Source: Porphyromonas sp. (lineage in GTDB: Bacteria; Bacteroidota; Bacteroidia; Bacteroidales; Porphyromonadaceae). Taken from it: a DNA stretch of 32,307 nt. A program made the position numbers and the translations under genes. The notes under the pieces are model-generated. The model worked only from the letters and a program-made list of their open reading frames with translations. It did not search any database and was not told the DNA's origin. The DNA lies in NCBI GenBank assembly GCA_029983505.1, contig JASBZK010000023.1, forward strand, positions 1 to 32,307. The letters run 5' to 3'. This document shows positions 1 to 8,430 of the stretch, one piece after another (the stretch's first letter is position 1; each line of letters opens with the position of its first letter).

Positions 1-35
1 GGTACGTGCAAAGATTTCTTTTCGGTCTGTATCTC
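1..35. repeat. Dispersed repeat, cluster A (window edge)
   Basis: One unit of the dispersed repeat, TTTTCGGTCTGTATCTC, lies at 19-35, with a GGTACG fragment at the extreme left edge. It sits just past the stop of the gldH gene, which is read leftward, so it is at the 3' end of that transcription unit. The cluster may continue outside the window. Confidence 0.7.
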
Positions 36-59
36 TTTTGCCCCGTCTCCGGGGGAAGA

Positions 60-539
60 CTAAAGTTTGCGCACCACGAGTCCCACTTCTGCGACTCCGC
101 CGATTCGGGCTGTGTCTGCCAGTTGCCTGAAGCTGTAGGTGTAAATCCCCGGCGTGTCGTAAGTCTTCCCCTCTTCGATCACAAACCGAACCTCCCGAAC
201 CACGAAGTGTTCGCTTCCGACACCCGCCTCGTCCTGCTCTATGGACAGGTTCCTCACCTCTGTCTCAAAGCGGGGGGTTGAGACGTCTGCTCCTTCGTAG
301 ACAATGCCGATCGGTAAGTTTTTGAACCCGAAGTCCGGCACGTAGCGTACCACTCCCGTGACTTCGTACTTTCGAGCGGTATCTCTGACCGGGAACGAAA
401 AAAAGTACTCCGTGGTATCTGCCCAAATCTGATCCTCTACCTTCTCGAAACGGCTGTACGCGATGCCGTCACGAAGTACGTCGCACCCCGAAGCACATAC
501 CGATAGAACCAAAAAAGTCAGCAAAGTAGAAACCTTCAT
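60..539 (-). CDS. gldH: GldH-like lipoprotein
   Basis: A 159-residue lipoprotein. It has a short hydrophobic signal peptide with lipobox ASGC and the lipidated Cys at residue 19, followed by an all-beta-looking domain with the GldH pattern of an aromatic-rich 'WADTTEYFFSFPV' strand and a C-terminal 'YTYSFRQ' strand. GldH is needed for gliding in Flavobacterium, but homologues are widespread in non-gliding Bacteroidales, where the role is not established; an envelope function is inferred. It starts 27 bases after the ricT stop and is probably co-transcribed with it. The ricT-gldH order recurs in Bacteroidales from memory. The family call rests on this neighbour and the sequence pattern. Confidence 0.75.
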   Translation of the reverse strand: MKVSTLLTFLVLSVCASGCDVLRDGIAYSRFEKVEDQIWADTTEYFFSFPVRDTARKYEVTGVVRYVPDFGFKNLPIGIVYEGADVSTPRFETEVRNLSIEQDEAGVGSEHFVVREVRFVIEEGKTYDTPGIYTYSFRQLADTARIGGVAEVGLVVRKL

Positions 540-566
540 AAACCCGGCATCGGTTCCCCGACGTGT

Positions 567-1784
567 TTACTCCTTCGGATTTCCTGCATTTTTGGCTCCG
601 GAGTTGCCATTTCCGCTCTTACGGCGCTTTTTCCCGCCGCCCCCTTTGCCGTTTCTGCTCTTACCTCTATTGCCACCCTCGCTCTTGGGGGTATCAAATC
701 GGGTGAGACTTTCTTCCAAAAGGATGTCCTTTGCCGGACCTTGCGACCGCTTGGACGAGCTGTCTTTTTCGTCGTTCAATAGGTCAAACGGGACTTTTCC
801 GGCCGCATTCATCTCGATGATTCGGAACGCCCTCTCGGAAGTGATGATACGGAAGTCCTCCTGTCCGCGCCTGCGATCCAAAGCCGAGTAAGTGAGAAGC
901 TGAGCCAACGGATCTGCCTTGAAGAGGCGGTAATCGCCTTCCGAAGTCTTGAGGACGGCATCTTTCGGGGGAAGTTTCTTTTGCGCCTCTTCGTAGACAT
1001 CGACTTCGTAATTAAGGCAGCATTTGAGCTTGGCGCACTGTCCGGCGAGTTTTTGCGGGTTCATGGAGAGATCCTGAATCCGGGCTACGTTTGTGCCTAC
1101 GCTCATGAAGCGTGTCATCCAGCCCGAGCAGCAGAGTTCGCGCCCGCACGGTCCGAGACCTCCGATGCGTCCGGCTTCCTGACGTGCGCCGATCTGTCTC
1201 ATTTCGATACGGACGTGGAAGGCTTCTGCAAGTCGCTTGATGAGCTGCCGGAAGTCCACACGCTGATCGGCGATGTAGTAGAATATGGCTTTCAGCCCGT
1301 CGCCCTGGTATTCCACGTCACCGATCTTCATATTCAGACCGAGTTCTTTGGCGATTTGGCGGGAGCGTATCATTGTCTCCTCTTCGCGGGATTTGGACTC
1401 CTCGAATCTTTCGAGGTCATTTGTCTTGGCGATGCGGAAGATCTTGAGCGGGGTGCTTTTCCCGGGGAAGAAACCGTTTTTGCGCATCTGGATCCGTACA
1501 AGTTTCCCCGTCATGGACACGGTGCCGATGTCGTGACCCGGAGTGGCCTCCACGGCCACGAGATCGCCTTTGGTGAGGTCAAGGCCGAGAGAATTGAGGT
1601 AGAAGCCTTTCCGCGTGTTCTTGAAGTGGACTTCCACCCATTCCTCTTCGTCTCCGGCGACAGGAGGGATGTCACTCAGGTAATCGAATGTGTCGAGCTT
1701 GCCACCCCCGAAAGCGCCACAAGTGGCGCATCCTCCGCTGTGTCGGCAAAAACTGCAATGGGTGTGTTCGGTCGTATGTTGCAT
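567..1784 (-). CDS. ricT: PSP1-domain protein RicT (YaaT family)
   Basis: A 405-residue cytoplasmic protein of the RicT/YaaT (PSP1 C-terminal domain) family. The N terminus has a short His/Cys cluster (HCSFCRHSGGCATCG, residues about 10-24). The PSP1 core contains the family Cys motifs GPCGRELCCSGWM and QCAKLKCCLNYE. In Bacillus the RicA-RicF-RicT complex carries Fe-S clusters and affects RNA maturation and phosphorelay; whether that applies here is unknown. The last 35 or so residues are Lys/Gly/Asn-rich and probably disordered, possibly RNA-binding. The ATG at 1784 is used. A TAAATTTG box on the minus strand at 1860-1867 could be the -10-like element. gldH follows closely. Confidence 0.9.
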   Translation of the reverse strand: MQHTTEHTHCSFCRHSGGCATCGAFGGGKLDTFDYLSDIPPVAGDEEEWVEVHFKNTRKGFYLNSLGLDLTKGDLVAVEATPGHDIGTVSMTGKLVRIQMRKNGFFPGKSTPLKIFRIAKTNDLERFEESKSREEETMIRSRQIAKELGLNMKIGDVEYQGDGLKAIFYYIADQRVDFRQLIKRLAEAFHVRIEMRQIGARQEAGRIGGLGPCGRELCCSGWMTRFMSVGTNVARIQDLSMNPQKLAGQCAKLKCCLNYEVDVYEEAQKKLPPKDAVLKTSEGDYRLFKADPLAQLLTYSALDRRRGQEDFRIITSERAFRIIEMNAAGKVPFDLLNDEKDSSSKRSQGPAKDILLEESLTRFDTPKSEGGNRGKSRNGKGGGGKKRRKSGNGNSGAKNAGNPKE

Positions 1785-1859
1785 TTATATTTGGGTGTCG
1801 TATTTGTCTATATTTTTGAGGGGGAAATAGGACCAAAGTCCATACTTACCCTTCTCCCA

Positions 1860-1867
1860 CAAATTTA
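1860..1867 (-). promoter_or_regulatory. Possible -7 element for ricT-gldH
   Basis: On the minus strand this reads TAAATTTG, matching the Bacteroidetes -7 consensus TAnnTTTG, about 75 bases before the ricT start. I see no good TTTG -33 partner at 19-base spacing, so the call is tentative. Confidence 0.35.
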
Positions 1868-1920
1868 CTAAATCTTGGGCTGAATTCTTCGGGTACATCG
1901 GATGCGGCGCCGGCGAGATA

Positions 1921-1996
1921 CGGACCAAAAAAGTTTTCTCGGTCGTACCCGGACTATATTTCCGGTCTGTACCTTTTCCTCGTCTCGGTCTGTACA
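1921..1996. repeat. Dispersed repeat, cluster B
   Basis: Four degenerate units lie here: CGGACCAAAA (1921), TTCTCGGTCGTACC (1936), TTTCCGGTCTGTACC (1959) and TCTCGGTCTGTAC (1983). The first two are inverted relative to each other and could pair (GGTCCGTA with TACGACC, one bulge). The cluster fills the space between the 3' end of the MATE-HPPK gene and ricT. I reject an 81-codon open frame across it. Confidence 0.75.
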
Positions 1997-2026
1997 AGAA
2001 ATAAAGCCTCTTTCGGCACCTCCGAA

Positions 2027-3700
2027 TCACTGTTGCAACTCCCGGTATCCTATTCTGAAATAGTCCTTTCCGAAATCTTTGGGACGCAAAATTTGGTCAT
2101 CACACACGACGAGGTCGAGATCGAGTGCTACCTCTTTGGTCTCCTCTTTCGGTCTGCGACCGGCTTTTTTCTCCAATTCTTTCAGTCGCAGAGTAAGTGT
2201 CTCCGGGGAACTGTTGTCCCGAAGCTCGGCAACGGAATTGAGGTAGATCATTTCACCTTGCCCATCCTCCTCGGTCGTGTAAAAAGACGAAAGACGCAAT
2301 CTCCTTCTCCCGAATTCGTCCCGAAGAAGTCCCCGTATGTACTCTTCTGTGTCCGGGAGCGTCGATCCGATGCCGATATAATACCGCTGTGCGAGGTACT
2401 TCGGAAGAAGCACGGAGAGCGCGATGCCCCGGATGACCAGATAAGTGATGAAAGCGCACCAGAGCGCATCATTCGGATTCGGGAAAGGAAGTGTCCGAAA
2501 GAGGACAAGAAATGCGACAGCCGCCAAGAGCATCGTGTAAAACATCTCTTTCGTCGCGGTCAGTCCGATGTAGATGCCATCCATCAGGAAGGAGAGAAAC
2601 CCCGCAAGAGGCAGAAGCCAAATCCATTTGATGTAGGTCATCGCCACGGTGCGGATGTCGGCCTGATCCGTGAGGAGGAAAAGGAAATTTTTGCCCCAAA
2701 AGAAGTATACCGCGGACACAACGGATGCCAAAGTCACCCCCCAGAGGACGAGCGTGCGTATGCTGAGCTTTAGTGTGGAGCGATCCCGCTTGCCGTAGGA
2801 GTGTCCCACGACCGCTTCGGCGGCGTTGGCAAAGCCGTCTATGAAGTAACTAAAGACCGAGAAAAATTGGTAGAGCAGTGCGTTGCCTGCGAGTGTAAGG
2901 GCTCCCATCTGCGTCCCCGCGTAGGTGAAATAAAAAGAGACACAGGCCAGCGTGAGTGTCCTGAGGAAGATGTGCACGTTTGTGTGGAAGTATCTGCCGA
3001 GCCCCGAAGTGAGCTCAGTCCATCGCCCGGGTAATGGTATCGCCTCTTTGCGCCCCTGTAGGTAAAATCTCCAAGCACCAAAGAAAAGACCTCCCGCACC
3101 CAGCCATTGTGCCACCAAGGTCCCTGTCGCGATGCCTTCGATGCTCATCCCCCGGGCAAGAACCAGGTAAGAGGAGAGCGCGATATTGACCAGATTCGTC
3201 GTAATGGATACGACCATCGGCCACCACGTGTTTTCCAAGCCGATGATCCAACCGTTGAGTGCGTAGATGAAGAGCATGGCCGGGGCACTCCATATCACGA
3301 TGTCGTAGTACGCACCCGCGTAGCCCGATAGCGCAGGATCCGGGTGCAGCAGTCCGAGTAAAAACGTCTTTATGGGACTTTGGAGGAGGAGAATCAATGT
3401 CCCGAATCCCGCGGAGAGGAGTAGGGATTGGCCGAGTGTCCGTCCGATGGCCTTTTTGTCTCCAGTCCCCCTCGCTTGGGCAGTCAGCCCGGTGGAACCC
3501 ATCCTTAGGAATGAAAAATTCCAATAGAGCAGGTTAAAGAGCGTCGTGGCTATGGCCACACCACCCACTACGGCCGGATCAGAGAGGTGACCGGACAGAC
3601 CAAGATCCACGATTCCGAGGAGCGGGATCGTGATGTTGGTCAGGATGTTTGGGATGGCGAGCTTGAGGAGCCGAAGGTTGAGCGCTCTGTGATCCGTCAT
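2027..3700 (-). CDS. MATE efflux transporter fused to an HPPK (FolK)-like domain
   Basis: A 557-residue protein. Residues 1 to about 435 are a DinF-type MATE transporter with roughly 12 membrane segments and a normal family length; it would export cationic or aromatic compounds using an ion gradient. From residue 440 the chain continues with no Met or break into about 118 residues resembling 6-hydroxymethyl-7,8-dihydropterin pyrophosphokinase: YIGIGST (compare YIAIGSN), LSSFYTT, YLNS, LKELEKKAGRR and ALDLDLVV, with the Mg-binding DxD at residues 527 and 529. The Trp and Arg that precede DxD in E. coli HPPK and the C-terminal segment with its conserved His and Arg are missing, so activity is doubtful. 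The gene abuts the queA stop with no gap. Confidence 0.85.
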   Translation of the reverse strand: MTDHRALNLRLLKLAIPNILTNITIPLLGIVDLGLSGHLSDPAVVGGVAIATTLFNLLYWNFSFLRMGSTGLTAQARGTGDKKAIGRTLGQSLLLSAGFGTLILLLQSPIKTFLLGLLHPDPALSGYAGAYYDIVIWSAPAMLFIYALNGWIIGLENTWWPMVVSITTNLVNIALSSYLVLARGMSIEGIATGTLVAQWLGAGGLFFGAWRFYLQGRKEAIPLPGRWTELTSGLGRYFHTNVHIFLRTLTLACVSFYFTYAGTQMGALTLAGNALLYQFFSVFSYFIDGFANAAEAVVGHSYGKRDRSTLKLSIRTLVLWGVTLASVVSAVYFFWGKNFLFLLTDQADIRTVAMTYIKWIWLLPLAGFLSFLMDGIYIGLTATKEMFYTMLLAAVAFLVLFRTLPFPNPNDALWCAFITYLVIRGIALSVLLPKYLAQRYYIGIGSTLPDTEEYIRGLLRDEFGRRRLRLSSFYTTEEDGQGEMIYLNSVAELRDNSSPETLTLRLKELEKKAGRRPKEETKEVALDLDLVVCDDQILRPKDFGKDYFRIGYRELQQ

Positions 3701-4903
3701 CTATTTGGCCGGCTCTAAGAGAGAACTATCTCCGTATGAAAGGAATCGGAAGTCGTGTGAGAGCGCGTAGTCGTACACTCTCTTCCAATCCTCTCCTATG
3801 AACGCTGCGATGAGGAGTAACAGAGTGGAGTGCGGCTGGTGGAAGTTCGTGATGAGCTTGTCGACCAATCGGTACGTGAAGCCCGGCTCGATGAGCAAAC
3901 GGGTCTCGCCCAATACTTCCTCTCCTTGGAGTGCCTCCAAAGCTTCCTCTGTGGTGATACTGCCAAACTTCTCTCCATACGGATCCCACTGCTCGACGTG
4001 ATAGGGTTTGGGGTTGCCGAGGAGGACATTGGCACCCATATAATACAGGCTCTCGAGTGTACGTGTGGAGGTGGTGCCGACAGCCACAATCGGGTGCCCC
4101 GATTTTTTTTGCTCAAAGATGGCTTTCAGGGTCTCCCGAGTGACCCGGATTACTTCGCTGTGCATCTTGTGCTCGCCCATGGTCTGCCCTTTTACCGGCA
4201 AGAATGTGCCTGCTCCGACGTGCAGGGTCAGCTTAGCGACGCGTATGCCCTTGTCCCGGAGCTTTCGGAGGACCTCTTCCGTGAAGTGCAGACCCGCGGT
4301 CGGAGCTGCCACAGAACCCTCCTGCACGGCATAGACGGTCTGGTAAGTGGTGAGATCACTCTCCTCCGTGTCGCGATTAAGGTAGGGGGGGATGGGCAGT
4401 TCGCCAAGCTGTTCGAGCATTTCGCCGAATGTGGCATCTCCTGTCCAAGAAAAGCGAACCAACCCTTTTTCCACGTCTATCCGCTCTGCGGAAAACGTCC
4501 GTCCGTCCGGCATCTCGATGGTCAGGGCTCCCTCTTTCCATTTCTTGGAGTTGCCCACCAGACAGTGCCAGACGCACGTCTTTTTTGCCGAAAGCGAAAG
4601 CTCGTAGAGCGACGGATCGGCGGGGTCGAGGCAGAAGACCTCCACGCGACCTCCGGTGGGTCTGTGAAAAATAAGGCGTGCACGTATGACCCGCGTGTCG
4701 TTAATCACAAGGAGGGCATCCTTGGGGAGCAAATCGGGTATGTCATAGAAATGAGCTTCGCTTATCGCTCCCCCGGCGTAATGGAGTAGCTTGGAGTGAT
4801 CCCTCTCTTTTAGCGGGTATTTGGCGATGCGGTCGTCGGGGAGGGGGTAGTCGAAATCTTGGATGGACAGACTTTTGTAGGTCTCGGTATTCGGAAGCGT
4901 CAT
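3701..4903 (-). CDS. queA: S-adenosylmethionine:tRNA ribosyltransferase-isomerase
   Basis: A 400-residue QueA, which transfers and isomerises the ribosyl group of SAM onto 7-aminomethyl-deazaguanine in tRNA to make epoxyqueuosine. Family motifs are present: FDYPLPDDRIAKYP near the N terminus, VINDTRVIRARL, EGSVAAPTAGLHFT, LHVGAGTFLPV, VGTTSTRTLES and NFHQPHSTLL. It is longer than the E. coli enzyme (about 350), as in other Bacteroidales. Its start overlaps the stop of the upstream HU/LysM gene by 4 bases (4900-4903), and its stop abuts the MATE-HPPK start, so the genes are translationally coupled in one operon. Confidence 0.95.
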   Translation of the reverse strand: MTLPNTETYKSLSIQDFDYPLPDDRIAKYPLKERDHSKLLHYAGGAISEAHFYDIPDLLPKDALLVINDTRVIRARLIFHRPTGGRVEVFCLDPADPSLYELSLSAKKTCVWHCLVGNSKKWKEGALTIEMPDGRTFSAERIDVEKGLVRFSWTGDATFGEMLEQLGELPIPPYLNRDTEESDLTTYQTVYAVQEGSVAAPTAGLHFTEEVLRKLRDKGIRVAKLTLHVGAGTFLPVKGQTMGEHKMHSEVIRVTRETLKAIFEQKKSGHPIVAVGTTSTRTLESLYYMGANVLLGNPKPYHVEQWDPYGEKFGSITTEEALEALQGEEVLGETRLLIEPGFTYRLVDKLITNFHQPHSTLLLLIAAFIGEDWKRVYDYALSHDFRFLSYGDSSLLEPAK

Positions 4904-6138
4904 TGGTGTGTATTTTGGCGATTGGAGGGCAAGTCGGGACGCTGCGCTGCGTAATCGGTGTACTTGCCGGTCTGGATAAGGTAAGCCCAGTCATTGGCTT
5001 CACGGACAGCTGCCTCCCGATCCTCTTTGAGGTCGAAAACTTTGAGGTCCGGAATCTCGAGTACCGTCCCGACAGGGACGTTATCCGGGTTACGGATCAA
5101 ATCCTTATTGTGGAGGTAGAGGTAGACCCAGTATTCTTTCGGACCGTAGTACCTCCGTGCGAGTTTGACCAAAGTCTCGCCCGGGCTTATCGTGTCTTTG
5201 GGCAGGGCGACAGGCGCTGCTTCCACCGGTTCCTCATATACCTTGGCGGGGATGGTGTCCTTTTGCACCGCTTCGGGGATAGGGGTAGGTGCTTCTTTCG
5301 GGAAAAGGAGGTACAGGGCCCCCGCCAGAATAGCGACGAGACCAAGACCGTAAGGTAGGTAGTACCGACGTTTCTTTTTGGGTCTGTGTGAAATTTCTTT
5401 TTCGGTCTGTACGGCGATTTCTTTTTGGCCTGTACCAAATTTTCCCGTCTGTCCCTCTTCGCGGGAGGGCGTGTCCGGGCCCTTGGAGACGACAGGCGGG
5501 GGCGCATCTGTGTCGGGGGAAAGGGCCGGGGTGTTTTTCCCTTTATCCACGATAGCGAAGCGCTCTCTGTACTCGGAGGGTACGGAGGTCAGAACCTCGA
5601 CGCCTTCCGGGACGACACCGGCGGGAATCGGGATGGGCGAGTAGACCGAGAAAGGATGGTTAAGGGTATCAGTCAGGTCTTTCGAAGGCTCGAAATTAAG
5701 CGTCAGCAGCCGTCCCGAGTCTTCTGTGACAAAGAAATCGCCCAACCCCAAAAGAGCCACTCTCCTGCCCCTGAAAAGTTGTGTCAGGAAGGCCGACAGC
5801 TCTTCATAGAGGGATTCGGAAACCTCCTTTTCGTCTTGATCGAAAAAGTCGGCCGTGTCGCGCACCAATTCTCCCGGCACAATACTGCGCGGAGCGTTGA
5901 AGTCGAATAAGACATATCGGGAAGCATCTAAGAGAAACGGATCCGCACGAAACGCAAGGGAGACGGACGGAGGGCAGAGCTCGTAGCCGTCTGCCCCCCC
6001 ATCAAGGACGTATTCCCTATTCAGAATCGGGGTAAAGGTGCCTATGAGTGGAAAAGTGACGCTTTCCCTATCGGTCAAACGTCCGATTACCCGCTGGCGG
6101 ATCAATCCAGTGAGGTCTTCTCTCGAGGTCGTTATCAT
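4900..6138 (-). CDS. HU-like / transmembrane / LysM protein
   Basis: A 412-residue protein with an unusual domain order. Residues 1-80 and about 92-170 resemble two HU/IHF-type folds; the second has a clear helix-helix start and a GLGDFFV strand. A Pro/Lys/Glu-rich linker (about 200-258) follows, then one membrane helix (259-279) and a LysM domain (316-364, SPGETLVKLARRYYG to VGTVLEIPDL), which binds peptidoglycan glycans. Topology predicts the HU part in the cytoplasm (KKKRR before the helix, positive-inside) and the LysM domain outside. It may link DNA or a protein partner to the wall; this is inference. The gene overlaps rimO and queA by 4 bases on each side. Linker residues 229-258 are encoded by the dispersed repeat (cluster C). 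Confidence 0.75.
   Translation of the reverse strand: MITTSREDLTGLIRQRVIGRLTDRESVTFPLIGTFTPILNREYVLDGGADGYELCPPSVSLAFRADPFLLDASRYVLFDFNAPRSIVPGELVRDTADFFDQDEKEVSESLYEELSAFLTQLFRGRRVALLGLGDFFVTEDSGRLLTLNFEPSKDLTDTLNHPFSVYSPIPIPAGVVPEGVEVLTSVPSEYRERFAIVDKGKNTPALSPDTDAPPPVVSKGPDTPSREEGQTGKFGTGQKEIAVQTEKEISHRPKKKRRYYLPYGLGLVAILAGALYLLFPKEAPTPIPEAVQKDTIPAKVYEEPVEAAPVALPKDTISPGETLVKLARRYYGPKEYWVYLYLHNKDLIRNPDNVPVGTVLEIPDLKVFDLKEDREAAVREANDWAYLIQTGKYTDYAAQRPDLPSNRQNTHQ
5371..5454. repeat. Dispersed repeat, cluster C (inside a coding region)
   Basis: Four units of the same repeat family lie in tandem: TTTCTTTTTGGGTCTGTGTG (5371), TTTCTTTTTCGGTCTGTACG (5394), TTTCTTTTTGGCCTGTACC (5418) and TTTTCCCGTCTGTCC (5440). 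The first three start 23-24 bases apart. They stay open in the minus-strand frame and encode the Lys/Glu/Gln-rich linker just before the membrane helix of the HU/LysM protein. This is the only cluster of the eight that lies in a gene. Confidence 0.75.
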
Positions 6139-7436
6139 ACCGGCTTACCAATGAGGTCGTAACCGACGGTGTCCGTTATTTCCAAGTCATAAAATTTCCC
6201 TATTTCGAGCTCCGGGTAGAGCGACATCGGGATGAGGACTTCGGGGTCTACGTCCGGTGAGTCGAATTGGGTTCGGCCGATGAAATAGTCCCCGTCTTCG
6301 CGGTCTATGATGACCCTCTCTGTGCTGCCTACGAAAGCGCTCGATCGCTCCAAGGCAATCGTTTCCTGTAGCTGCATGAGACGGTCGAGCCGCTCTTGCT
6401 TCACTTCCCGGGGAATATCGTCTTCGTAGTGGAGGAAATCGTAGGTGCCTTCTTCGTGAGAGTACATAAACGCACCCATTCTGTCGAATCTTTGCTCTTC
6501 GACAAAATCCATCAAGTCCTCAAAGTCTTCGTCCGTTTCTCCGGGATGCCCCACCATAAGCGTAGTTCGGATCGCAAGACCCGGGACACCTTCTCTGAGC
6601 TTTCGGAGAAGATCCGTCTGTTCGGACTTGGTGATATGCCTCCGCATCTTCTCGAGCATCCGATCGCTTGAGTGCTGGAGGGCTATGTCGAGGTATTTGC
6701 AGACTTTGGGTTCTTCCCGGATGACCTCTATGAGTTCCAGTGGAAAGTGAGCAGGATAGGCGTAATGAAGACGTATCCACTCAATGCCGTCTATTTTACA
6801 GAGCGCACGGACGAGAGTGGGTAGGGCAGCTTTCCCGTCCGTGTCGATGCCGTAGTAAGTGAGGTCTTGGGCGATAAGCTGAAGCTCTTTCACTCCTTTT
6901 GCCGCCAAGCCTCGGACTTCTTCGATGATTTCTGCTTCGGGTCGGGATTTATACCGCCCCGTCATAATGGGAATGGAGCAATAGGCACAGCCCCGATTGC
7001 AGCCCTCTGCAATCTTCACGAAAGCATAGTGCGCGGGTGTCGTGAGCGTCCTAAGGTCTGCGGGGACGGTATGGTAGGCTTTGCCGAGGTCGGCTATCAG
7101 ATTTTTCCAGTCGAACTTGCCGTAGAAGCCGTCCACTTCCGGGATCTCCTGCTTGAGTTCGTCCATATACCGCTCCGAAAGGCATCCCATCACGAAGACT
7201 TTCCCGACTTCACCACGGCTCTTGGCTTGCACCGTCTCAAGGATCATATTCACGGACTCTTCCCGTGCGCTCTCTATGAAGCCGCAAGTATTGACGACCA
7301 CAATCTCCCCGTCGGCTTTCACAGGGTCGTGCTCCACCGTATACCCGCTCTGCTCGAAGAGCCGCATAAGGGTCTCCGAGTCGACGAGGTTCTTAGCACA
7401 CCCCATCGTGATTACGTCTACTTTATTTTTTCGCAT
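6135..7436 (-). CDS. rimO: Ribosomal protein S12 methylthiotransferase RimO
   Basis: A 433-residue radical-SAM methylthiotransferase that methylthiolates an Asp of ribosomal protein S12. The N-terminal domain starts MGCAKNLVDSETL, the signature that separates RimO from MiaB, with cluster-binding Cys at 13, 51 and 85. The radical-SAM motif CNRGCAYC gives Cys 146, 150 and 153. A TRAM-like domain follows (about 370-433). The length is normal. The start lies 21 bases after the ftsY stop, and the end overlaps the next gene (ATGA, 6135-6138). Confidence 0.96.
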   Translation of the reverse strand: MRKNKVDVITMGCAKNLVDSETLMRLFEQSGYTVEHDPVKADGEIVVVNTCGFIESAREESVNMILETVQAKSRGEVGKVFVMGCLSERYMDELKQEIPEVDGFYGKFDWKNLIADLGKAYHTVPADLRTLTTPAHYAFVKIAEGCNRGCAYCSIPIMTGRYKSRPEAEIIEEVRGLAAKGVKELQLIAQDLTYYGIDTDGKAALPTLVRALCKIDGIEWIRLHYAYPAHFPLELIEVIREEPKVCKYLDIALQHSSDRMLEKMRRHITKSEQTDLLRKLREGVPGLAIRTTLMVGHPGETDEDFEDLMDFVEEQRFDRMGAFMYSHEEGTYDFLHYEDDIPREVKQERLDRLMQLQETIALERSSAFVGSTERVIIDREDGDYFIGRTQFDSPDVDPEVLIPMSLYPELEIGKFYDLEITDTVGYDLIGKPV

Positions 7437-7457
7437 CTGGTTAAGGTGCCGGTGAGA

Positions 7458-8417
7458 TTACTTGTGAGAGAAGAGTGAAGATACGAATTCTTTTTTGTCG
7501 AAGAGCTGTAGGTCGGTCATTTTTTCGCCCAGCCCGATGTACTTGACGGGTATCCGGAATTGGTCCGAGATTCCGATCACCACACCGCCTTTGGCCGTGC
7601 CGTCGAGCTTCGTGATGGCGAGTGCGTTGACTTCCGTGGCCTGTACAAACTGCTTGGCTTGCTCAAAGGCATTCATCCCCGTGCTTCCGTCCAAGACGAG
7701 TAGAACCTCCTGTGGCGCTTCGAGATGTACCTTCTTCATCACGTTCTTGATCTTCGTAAGCTCGTTCATCAGTCCCATCTTATTGTGGAGACGCCCCGCT
7801 GTGTCTATGATGACCACGTCGGCACCTTGGGCTTTGGCGCTCTGTACGGTGTCAAAAGCCACGGAGGCAGGGTCTGAGCCCATCGCCTGCTTGATGACCG
7901 GCACACCGACACGATCGCCCCAGACTTGGAGCTGGTCTACAGCGGCGGCCCTGAATGTGTCGGCCGCGCCGAGAACTACTTTCAGACCCTGGTCTTTGAA
8001 TTGGTAGGCCAGTTTGCCGATCGTGGTCGTCTTTCCCACTCCATTCACCCCCACTACCATAATGACGTAGGGCTTATGCTCGTCCGGGAGCAGTCCGGGG
8101 TCGGTGGTATTTTTGTCTTCATTTTCGGCGAGCAGCGAGGCGATCTCGTCTCTCAAGATCGCATTAAGCTCAGCTGTGCCGACGTATTTGTCGCGTGCGA
8201 CGCGTTCTTCGAGCCTCTTGATGATCTTGAGCGTGGTTTCCACGCCCACATCGCTTGAGACAAGTGTCTCTTCGAGGTCGTCGAGTACGTCGTCATCCAC
8301 TGTGCTTTTGCCCGCCACAGCACGGGATATCTTGTCGAAAAAAGAGGTCTTCGTTTTCTCGAGCCCCTTATCAAGTGTCTCTTTTTTATCCTTGGAGAAT
8401 AGTCCGAAAAAGGCCAT
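7458..8417 (-). CDS. ftsY: Signal recognition particle receptor FtsY
   Basis: A 319-residue SRP receptor GTPase that docks ribosome-SRP complexes at the membrane. An N domain (about 1-110) is followed by the G domain, with P-loop GVNGVGKTT (123-131), DTAGR (205-209) and TKLDG (269-273). The frame stays open upstream to 8528, but those 37 residues overlap the nspC end and do not resemble FtsY. MAFFGLFSKDKK is a typical Bacteroidales FtsY start, so I chose the ATG at 8417, which leaves 13 bases after nspC. There is no long acidic A domain, as is usual in this phylum. Confidence 0.95.
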   Translation of the reverse strand: MAFFGLFSKDKKETLDKGLEKTKTSFFDKISRAVAGKSTVDDDVLDDLEETLVSSDVGVETTLKIIKRLEERVARDKYVGTAELNAILRDEIASLLAENEDKNTTDPGLLPDEHKPYVIMVVGVNGVGKTTTIGKLAYQFKDQGLKVVLGAADTFRAAAVDQLQVWGDRVGVPVIKQAMGSDPASVAFDTVQSAKAQGADVVIIDTAGRLHNKMGLMNELTKIKNVMKKVHLEAPQEVLLVLDGSTGMNAFEQAKQFVQATEVNALAITKLDGTAKGGVVIGISDQFRIPVKYIGLGEKMTDLQLFDKKEFVSSLFSHK

Positions 8418-8430
8418 AGTCTGTTCTATT

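Noticed and set aside
981..1871. Long plus-strand frame opposite ricT
   Set aside because: It is antisense to a strongly conserved gene with no recognisable domain, a side effect of codon bias. The same applies to 3830-4789, 19550-20269, 22299-23234 (-) and 26144-27235 (-).
1785..2030. 81-codon minus-strand open frame between MATE-HPPK and ricT
   Set aside because: It runs through repeat cluster B and the presumed ricT promoter. The peptide is low-complexity basic with no family resemblance, and it ends exactly at the ricT start.
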